Below are positions 37,201 to 50,200 of a stretch of 64,000 bases of DNA, in pieces. Below the pieces are notes generated by a model. It ran no database searches, was not told the DNA's origin, and saw only the letters and a program-made list of their open reading frames with translations. The DNA is taken from assembly GCF_028769735.1 (NCBI RefSeq), contig NC_088178.1, forward strand, positions 17,620,357 through 17,684,356. The letters are read 5' to 3'. The DNA comes from Zonotrichia leucophrys gambelii. Taxonomy: Eukaryota > Chordata > Aves > Passeriformes > Passerellidae. A program made the position numbers and the translations under genes. Within the stretch, counting starts at the first letter, position 1. Every line of letters starts with the position of its first letter.

Positions 37201-40200
37201 ATACTGACTATAAGATGATGATATAAAACTGCTGCACACTGTATGACATCTAGAGCAGTATAAGAAATCTGAACCTTTCCAAGAAATAAATCAGTATTAT
37301 CAAATTTCCTATGCAAATTGTGTACTTCGATTTTGAGTGTTAAACTAAACGCAAGCATGCTTTACAAGTACATTTCTATTTCTCACTTCAAAATACACAA
37401 TGTGCTTTGGACACTGGGTACGTTTTCAGTATCACTCAAGGTTTTGAATATTTCAAAACAGTTGATAACGGCAGTGAAAGAGGAAACTCGACAAGCTCTC
37501 CATGCTGATAAATATAGAACTTTTTGGATGAGTAGAGCTCAATGGAGCCGTAATCTTGGCTGGCACCTGTACATGATACTATAACACATACAGCTAGAAC
37601 TGCAAGTTTGTGAGAATAAATTAAATTAAATTCACATTCATGTTAGCACTTTAAAAGATGTTGTCAGTACAACTTTGTATGCATGCAAGCCACTGCACTT
37701 TTGAAAGTTTTACCCTTAATGTTTAGAATTCAAGCACACTGTCTCTAAGGGTTAGGAGATACACTGGCTGCATCTTAGTTGGCCTTTATCCACATTATTC
37801 ACATCTGCACCTCCTCAACATGCCTAACTAAACTGCAAATTAGGCTGAAAATAAAGTAACTACACTTCAAATTGTTAAATTCTAAACGAGTTTATTGTAT
37901 CTGAATTGTGAAATATAGCAGATGTCAAATGCCCTTACCAAAATGTACTCCACAGTTGCCTTAAATCTGCACTATATTTTAATTTAAAAGCATTTTTTCT
38001 CTTGTTCCTCCTCCTAGTCTCTCTCTCCCTATGAAAAAAACAATCAAGCAATTCAGGAATTTATACCAGTAGCAAAATACTTGCTAAATATAAAAGACAG
38101 TTTCTCGCTGTTTTATGGAATAAATAGATCTTTTTGATCAGCAATTAATGACATAGTAGTCATATCCATTTGCCCAATAAATGTGCAAGTCTTACTGCTT
38201 TCCTTATTTTTATTTATAAATTTCATAATGGCAGTAAGGCACTTTAAACTGTATTTCTCAGGGAATACTGCACTTTAGGGACTGTTAAAAGTCACTTTGC
38301 CTTCAGCCTTTATCACCCTACGTGAGGTACAATAAACACTGAGAAATGTGCTGCCTATTGTGTGTCTTGTTATAAAGTTTAGGTCCAGCAATTCTCCTGT
38401 CCTTTCAGTTTGAATTTCCTTTCTTCCCAAGCCTTTCTCAGACATGTTCTTAGCCAGTCTAACTGATTCATCCTAATTTTAGATGACAGACTGAGTTGAG
38501 CAGTACAGGCTCAAGTTATGCAACAGGCTCATTCACATGGCTAAAACCTCACCTACTGCTTATTCCATTCAGCTGTGGCTAGGGAGTACTGCTCACTCAT
38601 ATGTTAGACTCTGGGCCTTTTCCCCTAAAATATTTCACTATTCCATAAGAAATTTCCTGTGCTCTTTTTCAGTGTCCAGTTTCCAGTAGCCACACATTGC
38701 CAGGCTTCAATTGAGTCAAACAGACCTTGCTCACAATGTTTCTCAGGATCCAGAGCACACTTAATAGCAATTCAATGAAGGTTGTACATCATTTATGGAA
38801 TCTCTTTACCCTGAGGAAAGACAATCTAGTGGTATTTTGCAAGGTACAGAGAAGAGTTCTAGTCAAGCAGTAAACTACAAAATCTATTCAGAAGACAGTG
38901 ATCCTCTAAACTTGCTAGGATGTCATGCAGATGTTCAAAAGCCACATTATCTGCAATTGCCTTGGTTCTTGGATTGGCTGAATCAGACAAGAGAAGGCCA
39001 AGACTACAAACTTGCTGTGAAGATACAATTGTTAATTCTCTACATGGCTCTAATACTCACACAAAAAGCCAAGCATGCACATAAATATGCATTTATTTGC
39101 TGTTATGTTAATTCTGTTAAAAACCATCAGTAGTTGATAAGCTGAATAATGTGTGCAATTTTGAAAGGCTTTGCAAACATAGATGTCTGACTTGACCTTA
39201 TGACTATTTTCTCCTTCAGGCAAACCAATATTATAACCAGAACAACACGAGAGGATGAACATTGTTGGGGAGTTGCTCACTGTGCCTGTCATACCCCGTT
39301 AATGCAACTTTGATTTGCCTTTGTTCTGACAGTAGCAAACAGCTGCTTGTAAATGAGCCACAGTCCCTGGGCTGCCTCCCATTATTCCACACTTTTGTTT
39401 GACAAGGTCACTTGCTGTGGGGATTTTGGGGAGAAAGAGTGTGCAGCCTATGGAATTAGAGTTAAACCACAGGCAACCCAGCTTGAATGCTCTTATTATA
39501 TTTTTTTTCATAGCACCAGCAAAGCAAAAATAACAAAGAGAAAATCTTTTACTCTGTGAGCAAGTCAAACTTTTCTTTTTCCCAGTGTTCATTTCATAAT
39601 CCTAAAACTATCTTACAAAAAGCAAGTCATGTTTCCATAAATCCCCTTTCATTCAAATCTTAACAGGATTTATATGAAAGATGTATTTAATTACAAAACA
39701 GGATTAACAAAAACAGATTAATATTGTTTTGTTCATCCACTGCTACAATTCATCAGGAGACAATACTGAGCTACAGCTAACAGCAACTCCAACAAACACT
39801 GCAAAAACATGAAGAAACAATCTGATTTATGCCAGTTTTCACAGGAAATTGATTTATTTTTGATAGGAACTAAAGCACATTAGTCTTCCAGAAAGAAAAG
39901 CATCACATAAGCAAATTTTTGCTATGATAGCTGATAAAAGGGCAAGGAGACATTTCTCTGGCTGGGGTTTTATGATGCTGAATTAAACTGTAAAATCAGT
40001 TCACAAAGATATTAGGATAGTACCTGGTGCTATCAAATCATCCCTGAACCTTCATTTTCCAATTTGACCTGTGATCTTGAAGGCAGTGAAAGCTGTCATT
40101 TAGGATAGCCTGTTTCTTTGTGACAACTGTTGCTTTTGAAGCCACGCATAAACAAGGAATAGGTAGCAAATATTCAAAGGGAGGGTTGATGCCATGGGAG

Positions 40201-41450
40201 GAGACAGCCAGTGGCAGTCTGCAACCACAGATGAATCACTGCAGTGTGCTTTCAAAACTTACAAGTGAAGAGAAAAGAACTACTGACTTTAAAAATGCCT
40301 TTCAGGCTCTTCAAGAAGGGTCACTGAAAACAATGAATGGAAATCAGTCCAAAAACCTCCCCCAGCAGCCAGCTAAGCTATTCCAAAGGGACAGCCCGAT
40401 TGTTCAGATTTTTATCTCATCAACCCAAAAAGTGACTGAGCTCTTCCTGCCCTGAATCGTTTGCTTCCTAGCTCTTTGTTTCGCCACTGGAAGAAATGTC
40501 TTCATCACAAAGGCCTCTGCATCCGCATTGAAGAAAAGCACACAGACATTTCTGGAATCTTTGACTTAAAAGTTGAGTCTCCTGGTGTTCTCAACAAAAA
40601 AGCAAAGATGACTGTTAGACAAGTTTACACATCTTCCCCGGACTCATTGAAAATGCTGACTGAGCTTGGAAGATTAGATTTATGACAACAGGACTGGGAT
40701 AGGCAGCCCTCTACTCTCTCTTCTCCCTCCAGCTAATTCAGCTTGAATCTCACTCTCCACCACAAATCTGTCAATGTGCAGGTAAAAGAAGTCTTCCCAA
40801 GTTTCAGCTGGAAGTAGTTTCCCTTGTCAAATGCAAGTTACAAAATACATAATTAGTGACATACCTAAAACATTCTAACCGGATTACACTTGAATTATCC
40901 AGTGCTAACAAGCAGTCATCAACAACAACAAAGTCTAATGATAATTCATGGTGATAACACTCACTTTCCAATAAAACACCCTGAAAACACTCCAGTAGCT
41001 GACTGCCAGAGTGCAGGATGGGAGGTTGTTAGCCTCATTTGTATTCACAGGCAGGCAAATCACTAAAAGTCATTTACATCCTTCCATCTTTCTTAGTTCA
41101 TGTCAACAGCAGGTGGTCTATCGATACTACCTTTGAAATAAGTAGGTGGCTTAAATTGCCTTCAAATTTCAGTAAAAACCCTGAATTATAGAATAGACCT
41201 TGAGTCTTAACTTTCCTGTTTTCTTTGTGTGGGCTGTAATAGAACATGAATAAGTACAGCATGCACTTTGTTCATATTTAATCTACATTAAAAACTAAGT
41301 TTTGCACATAAATCTAGGCACCTTAATCTTGAGCCTTAGCAGACAGTGGCAGACACGACCATTATGAGCTCAGCAAAGTGAGTTACAGACGTTTATTTGT
41401 AAGGGTTTCAGTAAAATCCGCAACAGATTACAAAAGATTTCTATAGATGA

Positions 41451-41465
41451 TTTTTTTTTTTTTTT
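41451..41465. repeat. Poly(T) tract
   Basis: Fifteen consecutive T bases. On the minus strand this is an A run and could mark a retroposed 3' end, but no recognisable element sits next to it. Confidence 0.85.
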
Positions 41466-43840
41466 GGTTAAAACACACATTTTTGGGATAAACAGATGAA
41501 GACTGACTCTTGAATCCTTCCATGCATGTGTTTAAGTTTCCCTGCTGCTAGCCCACTGGGAACTACTCCTCTGAATAGATTACGTTCACTACACACTCCT
41601 AGGGACATATGTCTTCTATTTTTCTTTGTGGCATTGTGACTATTTCTAACAGTCAGTTTAAAAACACAAATGTCTGTTGTCAATCAGGACCAGTTTCTGA
41701 TGAAGTGAGAAGAAACACTGCCTGAGACAAGAATCAAGGCCATCTTCATGCCCAAAAGAGTACACAGCCAGCAGTAAGCAACATCACAAATGTGTTAAAC
41801 AAATCCAGAATAGATTAAAGCAACTAAAACTAGCATTTGGTTGCTTTTCTTCTGTGGTGTTTGCTTTCACATTTTGACAACTCCCTCAGAATTTGTGTGA
41901 AATTCAGTGTCCGCCAGAATTACTACTTTGATGTCTGCTTTCAAACTTCCATAAAGAGCAGCGACTTTTGAAACACAGAGGTCAGTAAGAACTCTGCAGA
42001 CTGTGCAGATTATGCTAAATTAACTCCCATGTTTCGGTCAGCAGGTGGAGAAAGCATAATACACTGCCCCAGTATCCCTGAAAACCAAAGCTGGGGTCAG
42101 TCCCCACAAACCCATTGCAAATTCAGAGGCTTTGCTTATTACCCTGTCTGGCTTCAGCTGAGCATTAGTAAAATATGACATGCAGGATTCACATCTAAAG
42201 GTCTGAGTAAGATTTTGTTGCTAATAAATACACATATTTGTTTATCTGGCTGGGATTTTTCTGTGTGAAAAATGGTAAGGATGCTGAAGGTGTCCCCTGA
42301 GCTACCAAGCATAAGGGAGCCTGTACTTCACAACGAGTTAAAGACTGTTTAAAGACCAGGACAGTCATTAAGCTGTATTTACTGTCTAGACAGGAATAGC
42401 TCCACCTAACCATTCCCAAAGGTTGTTAGCATTTCTAAAAATTAAGCAGCAGCAGGAAAAGGTTAAGATCAACTTACTAATTAAGTTACACTCACAGAAA
42501 TCTGGAGAGGGGAAGGGAATGTAAATATGAATAGCATCCCCCAGTCTGAGTTCAAATCCTTAAATACAGGGCTTGCTTTACTAAGGAAAACATTAGGACT
42601 GAGCATCAGTGTGCAGTTGATGCCCAGACATGGGGCCGCACAAAAATGCCATTAGTCTGAGACAGATAAACTCCAAGGGGTTTCTTTTATCTACATTATG
42701 GTAGACACAAGCAGTGTTTTTCTTTCCTTACTGTAAATCTGAGTCTATGGGTAGAGTACATTCACTGGTCTTTCCTAGCTTTTGGTGTTAAAAGGTGAAT
42801 TCAAGATAACTGCCAAACAATGAGGAATGTTCCAAGGCTAGTTATGATGTTAATTGAATGGTAAAAGCAGATATTTAGGTCACTTCCACGGTGCTTAGAA
42901 AATTCCCAAGGGCACTTGACAGGAAAACAGAACTCCTTCAAGGAGCTACACAGGCAGCAACCGAGATAAAAGAGATCCCTTCTGGTGACAAGTATTACTC
43001 AGAAATTCCTGAGCAAGTGGTGAGACAGGATTGTCTGAGAGATCCCTCAGACTCCCAGGAGGGACAGAAGCTCTGCTGCTCCACAGGTTCTTGTAGGTGG
43101 AAACCCTGAGTGCAGCCCAGAGAGGTCTCTGCTTTCCCTGCCCCACAGCTCTCCCTGCTCAGCACAGGCAGCATCGCTGGGCTTGTTCTCATGCTGCACA
43201 TGAGAAGAGTCTGTTGATGCAACAATAACAATTTAAATCCTAATCCAAAGAATAACTGCATAAGCAAGGAGCAGGAGACAAGCAGAGCCATCCACATCTC
43301 TGGAAACAGAAATGATGAATGTAAATCAAATTGTTCGGAATCACTTAAATTGCCATTTATATCAAAGTCCAATTATTTAAACTGTCAGAAAGGAACCTAT
43401 ATTTAGATAACCAATTTATCCTTATTTACTTTTATCTTTTATCTGTATTTTATTATAAAATAAAGTATAACTCAGTGATTGTTAACAAAACACATTGACA
43501 AACACAGATTTTAAACTGAATTTGTATTTCCCTTTCTCAATTTGTAGCTCTATCTACCTTAATGATATTTCAATGGAGATTTTTACATATTTCTTCTTTC
43601 CTTATATTGAAAAGAGTAAATAAGTACTATTTTTTAAATTAAATGAGTATCAAGTTTATTTTGTTTATTTATTTATGTTGGACCTTTTCTGGGGGGAAAA
43701 ACCCAGACTGGAATTCTACTAAACACACAGTTCTTCAAATCTTGGGCATTAACACCACATAAATTAAGTTATCCAACTTGTTTGCATTACAAATGGATGT
43801 ATTTAAAAGGCATTTTTTCTGGAATGAAAAACTGAATTGT

Positions 43841-43870
43841 TTGTGTCCTGGTTTGATGACCAGGACACAA
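43841..43870. repeat. Perfect 12-bp inverted repeat with 6-nt loop
   Basis: TTGTGTCCTGGT (43841-43852) and ACCAGGACACAA (43859-43870) are exact reverse complements around the loop TTGATG. The arms resemble the TGTCC...GGACA ends that LTR elements can carry, but no LTR body is recognisable beside it. It may be a relic of an element or simply a stable hairpin. Confidence 0.9.
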
Positions 43871-44129
43871 CATTTTAAAACCAGGTTGGTCCCATCTCTC
43901 TAACTTCAAAAAAATTAGTAACAAATCAGAAGAAAAAAAAGGGGAAAAAAAAGATTTTTTCACTTTAACTGTTCCTAGATAACTTTAACTTTTAACAGAA
44001 ATTGTCACAGAATTGAAATGAACGGAATGAATGGAAACGAACAAAGAAATCCCAAACTATTTCTACACCTGCAGAGGACAGCACTATGCCTAAAGCTAAT
44101 TTAGCACCTCCCATTCTTTTGTTCCAGAC

Positions 44130-44273
44130 CGAGTCACTGCTTCCACCGTTCCTCGCAGAGAAAGCAAACCGGTAGGGCTGGAATATTGCTTATTAAACGC
44201 AACCCGAGCCGTGCCCGCAAGGGAAGCCCAGCACCTGCAGGCGCCCGGGGCCCTGCCCGCCCACCCTGCCCCG
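44130..44273. promoter_or_regulatory. Dense CpG cluster, possible regulatory element
   Basis: About twelve CpG dinucleotides fall within 144 bases, including GCGCCCGGGG, CCCGCCC and ACCGG. The surrounding tens of kilobases have very few. This is too short for a classical CpG island. The region lies about 24 kb upstream of the ADGRL2 exon in the direction of transcription, so an alternative promoter or enhancer is possible. No TATA box or first exon can be assigned by eye. Confidence 0.35.
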
Positions 44274-47200
44274 GCACAGGCAGAGCAATGAAAACAGCTC
44301 TCCTGGCATCACTCCTGCTAGGCACACACTAATGACCTTTCTTGTTTTTTGCCTTCCTCCTACTTCCCTGCGAGAAGAAGTTGATAATGAACTCCGTGTA
44401 TGACACTGGCACTCTTACTGGGGAGAAATAATAAACTGCAATTCCACCTCTTCCCTGCCCATCTCTTTGGGCGGGTGGAATAATGGTGATGCCTACATTT
44501 TCTTCTCCTCTTCCCTCAGAAAAAAAAAGGTTAATAAGCCACTCAGCATTTGGTTTTCATGGAAAACAGTATGTCTGGATTAATTAGCATTTTCCAGGTA
44601 GCACAGTAATAGCATTTTGAGTGCTCAATACCAGGTTGTTCCAGAAACCTATTACAAAATCGCAACCCAAAAGCAGTTGAGGATTCATTCATTTTAGAAG
44701 AGAAGAAATAATTCTGGCTACAACTGCAGCAGTAACTTGGCCTAGAACTGACAGAGACAGACTATTGCATCGGATCTGAAGCATGACCAGAGATGAGTGA
44801 CCCAGTTAGAAGTGTTTGCTCTCCTCTGAGATCACTGACAGCAAGCCTTCATGCTTTCAGACAATTTATACTTGATCGAGGTTGGAGGATACATATCTAA
44901 CACTGGGCTATTCTAGAACTGCATCTTGCAGGGTTTCTTGTACCTTCCCCAAGCAAACAGGATGGGCATGTGGACCCGTTCAACCTGGAGCTTTGGGTGG
45001 CCTGAGAAGAGATAAATGTTCATTTCCTATCAAGCATAGAAAACATTTTCCAAACTTCCAGCTCCTGTGTAAATGCACCTGCATGGGAGTATTTTTGTGT
45101 AAAAGGTGGGAGATGGCACCAGCAGCCAAAGAGGACCCATTCCTGGCAGGCTGACCTCTGAAAGACGATAAATGTAGGAACCCGTGTTCACCTCCAGATC
45201 TCAGGTGGAAGAAGGAGCCTGCAAGAAGTCCTCAGTGCTACTGAGAACTAAGTCCCAGAAAAACTCATTCTCTATGCGCTAGCAGCTCACAGCTCCAGGT
45301 CAGACCACTGGCAACTTCACTTCCTACCTAGGGGTTCCACAAGGGTACAGGGATCACAGTGCTCTTATGAGATTGGGACCACATAGCTAATGTAAAGCAA
45401 CACCAAGGCTGAATGTCCTATCTCCAAACCTCCCAGGCAATATTGCAAATGTCTAAAGATTACTGCTTCCAGAATTAGCAGTTACTTACTGACAAAAACT
45501 GATACTGAAAAGAAAAAAAATGCAAAGATCAGCTACATACATATATATGATGAAGAAAAGAGGCCAAAACTAAAACCAAACTGAATAGAGTATCTCAATC
45601 GATCTGTACAGTCCCATTTGTATTATTATATTTCCAGAAAGGCATCACACAGTTTCAGAGCAAGACATCTGCCAAGCTAATGAGAGCCCAAGAGCCAAAA
45701 CAAAAGTACAAATAAGTACTAAGAAATCAAAAATCCCCAAACTGTTAGGTAGACTCCACTGTCTAAAACTACAGGTGCTTAGGAAGAAATTATTTCTTAA
45801 CTGTAACATAAACATTTACAAAAGATGGTATTTCTTCATCTGGTGTTCATCAGAAACTTTTGCTCAAGTCTCAGAGCAGCAGCCTGCAAGTTTTGCTTCT
45901 TCCAGCACAAAAAAACAAAAGGGCTGTCACCAGGGATGGGAAAAAAAAACCTTGAAGAGCTGGCTCAGAGCAACTAAATACTTCAAATCCAAATTTTAGT
46001 CACTTCAACATGTTTGGAAGCGATGCAGGTTGGCTGAGAGCCATCCTCAGCCCAACAAGTGTACCTCACCAGCTGGCATGACACAGACAAGAGCCCCCAA
46101 CACCTCGGGAGGGAGCAGTCGGGAACAGATCGGGTGAATTAATGCAGCACTCCAGGTTGTGTGCCTGGGCAAAACTGTTTGTTCTTCAGCTCCAGTTTCA
46201 AAGTCAGTCAGTGTTTAAACTGCTTGCTCTCTAGCTCAGATTTCAAAATCAGTGTTTGTGTTTTATTGTTTTACAGTTCAGCAAGACCAAGCACAATTAG
46301 CTTGTAAAATACTACACTGCCTGTCTTCAAGGTTGAGGGAGGGTGAGGAAGCACAGTGTCAATAGTGAGCAGTTACACACTTGGGCACCTCTGGGCACGC
46401 TCACTTTTATGCCACAGTGTGCTCGGGCAGCTGCTGAACTTGCTGCAAACCAAGAAGAATAAAACTGTGCAGTCAACAGCAAAGTCACCCTTGTTTGCAT
46501 TTGCAAGGCCAGGCCCATTGAAATGCCACATTTCTGCTCTCCTGGGAAGAGCAATGCTGGGAGGATGTGTGGATGCAGCAGGGACAGGAGCAATTTACTT
46601 ACTGTAAACGTTACTGATTTGTTTTTTAGTTCAAGATAATGTTTCAAGAAGTTGTCTTGGATGCATAGTGAAGTTTCTGATCAGAGGAGGCTGAACATAC
46701 TGGAATTAGGATTTGAATGAGTGAGAACCGTGTTCCAGGGGTGTTCTCTGCTGGGAACCCATTGGGGTCTGAGGTCCCATGCCATGTGCAGGGGGTGCAG
46801 GGAGGAGCTGAAGGCTCTTGAGAGCTCCACGTGTGAAACCTGCAGCTCCTCTGAGGAGAAACATCTATTAAAGCATTACAGAAATGGCTCAGAATCAACA
46901 AATATCAGTTCTGTGGGGTACAAAATCAACCCAACAGAGGTGAAGAGCTGATTTGTGTTTAAGTACCTACAGGAGGGACAACCTCACTAGCAGCTGCGCT
47001 CACAAACACAGCAAGCAGAACATAGGACAAAGCTCCAAGAAGCTGGGCACATTTCAAAGCAGCATGTTCTAAAGCAAAGAGAAACACTCATTGCTGTCTG
47101 GACACAAAGAGCACTTCCTTCTGACCAGTTCGGAAATGTGAAGTCCACCCTGGATACATACTGTGACAAACACATGTATGATACAAATCCCTGAACTTCT

Positions 47201-50200
47201 GTAAGAAACAAACAATCCAAGTGATCAGTCTAGGATATAAAACGGTTACTTCTTGAGGAATGAGTGTTTGACAGCCTCAGCGCTGTTTTGGTAATTTATC
47301 AGATTAAGGATCTTCCAGTGGAATGTCAAACTCAACATTCCTAATGATAAAGTTAAAAAAATTAAAAGACAAAAAAAATAAGAAAGACCATCAGAAATAC
47401 CTCCCTCAAGCCATATTAAGTATTTTGATGCAGTTTGTAGCTACAGCTACATCATTCAAACGCTGGAAGTATTTTGAAAGGTACTAATCAGGAGTTCATA
47501 AATACTTATTGATACATTTTAGTGGTATTTTTCATTTTTTTAGAAGTGTGTATGAGCATGCCAGCTATTCCTAAAAGAGGGAAAAATATGTATGAGAAAA
47601 CTGTTATTCTACATTATTTTCCACAAGATATGTGAATTTAGCCAGAGGCTATCAGTCTTGAAAGAACACTACTTTTAGAAAGCTTAGTCACATGTTTTAT
47701 TTCATTTTTTCTATTCTGTTTTTCTCAGTAGAAACGTACTTGTACAAATGTGATTGCCTCAACTCATGGCTCCATACCTACAGGGAAAATCCACAAGTGT
47801 GTGCATGCAGTTGTTTTGGAAGATCTCAGTTTATTTTCTAGCAATTACTACTCACTGGTTACAATGATGCATTACCAGATTACCCATTCCAATTTCTTAT
47901 TAAAGTATGAACAGGGTATCTCAAGTCTGTTAAAGACATAATCTTGCGGGTGCCTCTTCTGGTCTCTGGACAACAAAACACACATCCCCAAACATCAGTG
48001 CTCCATTTCCCTTTCAGACACACGAGGTACCTTCTAGCTAATAGCCCAATTAATCTTGAGGATGTACTTGAAAAGAAAGTTGAAATCTTGTTTGGATAAT
48101 GAAGTAGAGATTACAGGATGCCTAAGAGGAAATTGTGCCATACAAGCACAAATTGAACATGTTCATCACAGTGATACAATACACTTATTACAACTTTTAA
48201 AAGGTAATTGACAAAATCTTAATTATAATTTTACAAATTAACAGCTACAGGTAAAAATGGATGTGGATAGATGATGGGGTGTGTGGGCTCTCATAGGTTC
48301 AAATCATATGCTGTTGAGAATCCACACAAATTACTTTTTTATTTGTAGTTATTAACCCCACAAGAATGTTAAAAAGTGGAATATTTTATACAGATATTGG
48401 ATTGAAGAGGTTGAAAATGAAGATGAAAAGATCTTTTTGACTGAAGATAGAATACATTTTAATGCTATTGACCTAAGGTTGTTGAGCCTAAAAATACATT
48501 TCATAGTCTGTCCTCAGAGTTTCTTTTTACAATTAAGAATATTTGTGTCCATCTGTGTGAGGCATTGGACTCTGATAAAGGTGGACAGTAAGTAAGTCCA
48601 CAAGCTCACCCTGATGTTCTTCTACAGAAGATGTTAGATCCATATTACTTCTAATAAGGTAAGGAATTCACAAATACAGAGAGAAAAATAATATTACAGA
48701 TTTGCAGTCTGCATTTACATCCAGCCAAGTAGCAATTTGTTGCTTATTCCAACTGCTACCTTTTTAAGTAATTTTTTTAAACTATTCACTGGATTCATAA
48801 TAGTCAAACCTCATTATGTAGTTTCTTTGAATTTACTTTCTAATACAAAAGTATCTGTATTCCAGTTACTCCAGTTATTGTAATTATAATTGTCTGTAGT
48901 TCAGTATTTCATTTATTCCAGAAAACTTTAATAGAATCATTAAAATAGGATAATATGGAAAATTCTTTTTCCTTCTTAGGCAGTGAGCAGTCCTAATCAT
49001 ATAAAAATCTCGTTTATTATAATTTTGAACACTCACCCCCCCATTACAACAAATTGCTGGGTTTACACACCTGGATCAAACTTTCAAAACTGTAATGAGA
49101 CTGATGAACACTGAGTACCTTTTTCATGTGACCAGATGCAAATCTGCTGTAGCTCTGGCCAAAGACACTGTGCTGCTGAGTAATCAGCACAGCAGCTCTA
49201 CCTTTTTGTATTGTTATCCAATTCACAAATAAAGAGCATTGAAAGAGATTACAGGAAAGCCTTAAAGTACCCAGAATTATACCTGTTTATGTTTCTGCTA
49301 GCTCTGAACATACAAACAGAGGAGGGAATTACTGGAGACACTACATGCTTGTCAATTCCAGGGTTTATATGTCTATTTTCAAACTCACAGGAAAACAAGA
49401 AATATCTTAATAAGAGAAAGGGAGCACTGAATTCACTGGTAGCAAAGGCATCGCAATTAAACTTGTTCACATTTAATGAGGCTCTGTCCTGAAACCTCTC
49501 ACCTGCAGGAATAAAACAACCACCATGATGTTTTAGTTTTACTATTTTATCTTAATTTCATTTCAGAGGGTTTTTTTAAGGAAACAAGACCTTACAAAAT
49601 CAGATCTTTTAAACTACCTAACAAAAGGGCATCGGACGACTTAAAGGGCATGAAATTCCGCACTCACATATAGTCTCAAATAGGCTGGTAGGCTCTGCTT
49701 TCATGGATAAGTACATCCTAAAGAGATTACAACATCTTAGGCAAAGGCTATTGAATTACAGTGTGGATTAAATTACAGAATTTGGTAAGTGTGTATTATC
49801 ATATATCAGCACATTCACCAGTTTACTTCAGGAGATAAGTTACTAAAACTATGCAAGGAGCTGAATAGCCTCTCATGACAGTTTGATGCATTATTGATTT
49901 TTTCCCCATTTTTATTTCCAAACCAAATTTCATTTAATTTTCATTATTTCATTCCTATCAATTCAGGCAATTCACAGACTTTTTTGGCTGTTGAATGTCT
50001 GTGCAGAACACATTAAAGTAACTGAGGAGAAAATTCTGTCCTAACAATGCTTTCTCCTGCTAACTATGGACATTTTTCTCTTAGTCCACTGTCAGAATTA
50101 CAACCAACTTAATTTTTATATACAAAGACTGAAGAAAAAAAAAATGGGAACACAGATAGTTATCAGTACTCAAGCATCCCAGGTTACTACTCAACCAAAG

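Larger units (their letters stand above)
30150..43830. other. Non-coding intron or 5'-flank sequence
   Basis: Mostly unique sequence. A complex stretch at about 30280-30500, next to the minisatellite, contains AGTGGCCATTATGGCAGCG and CATTTATAACAGGGC and could be conserved non-coding DNA. A GC-rich patch at 35150-35460 has overlapping frames in several phases with no family match. No RNA genes were recognised. Confidence 0.55.
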
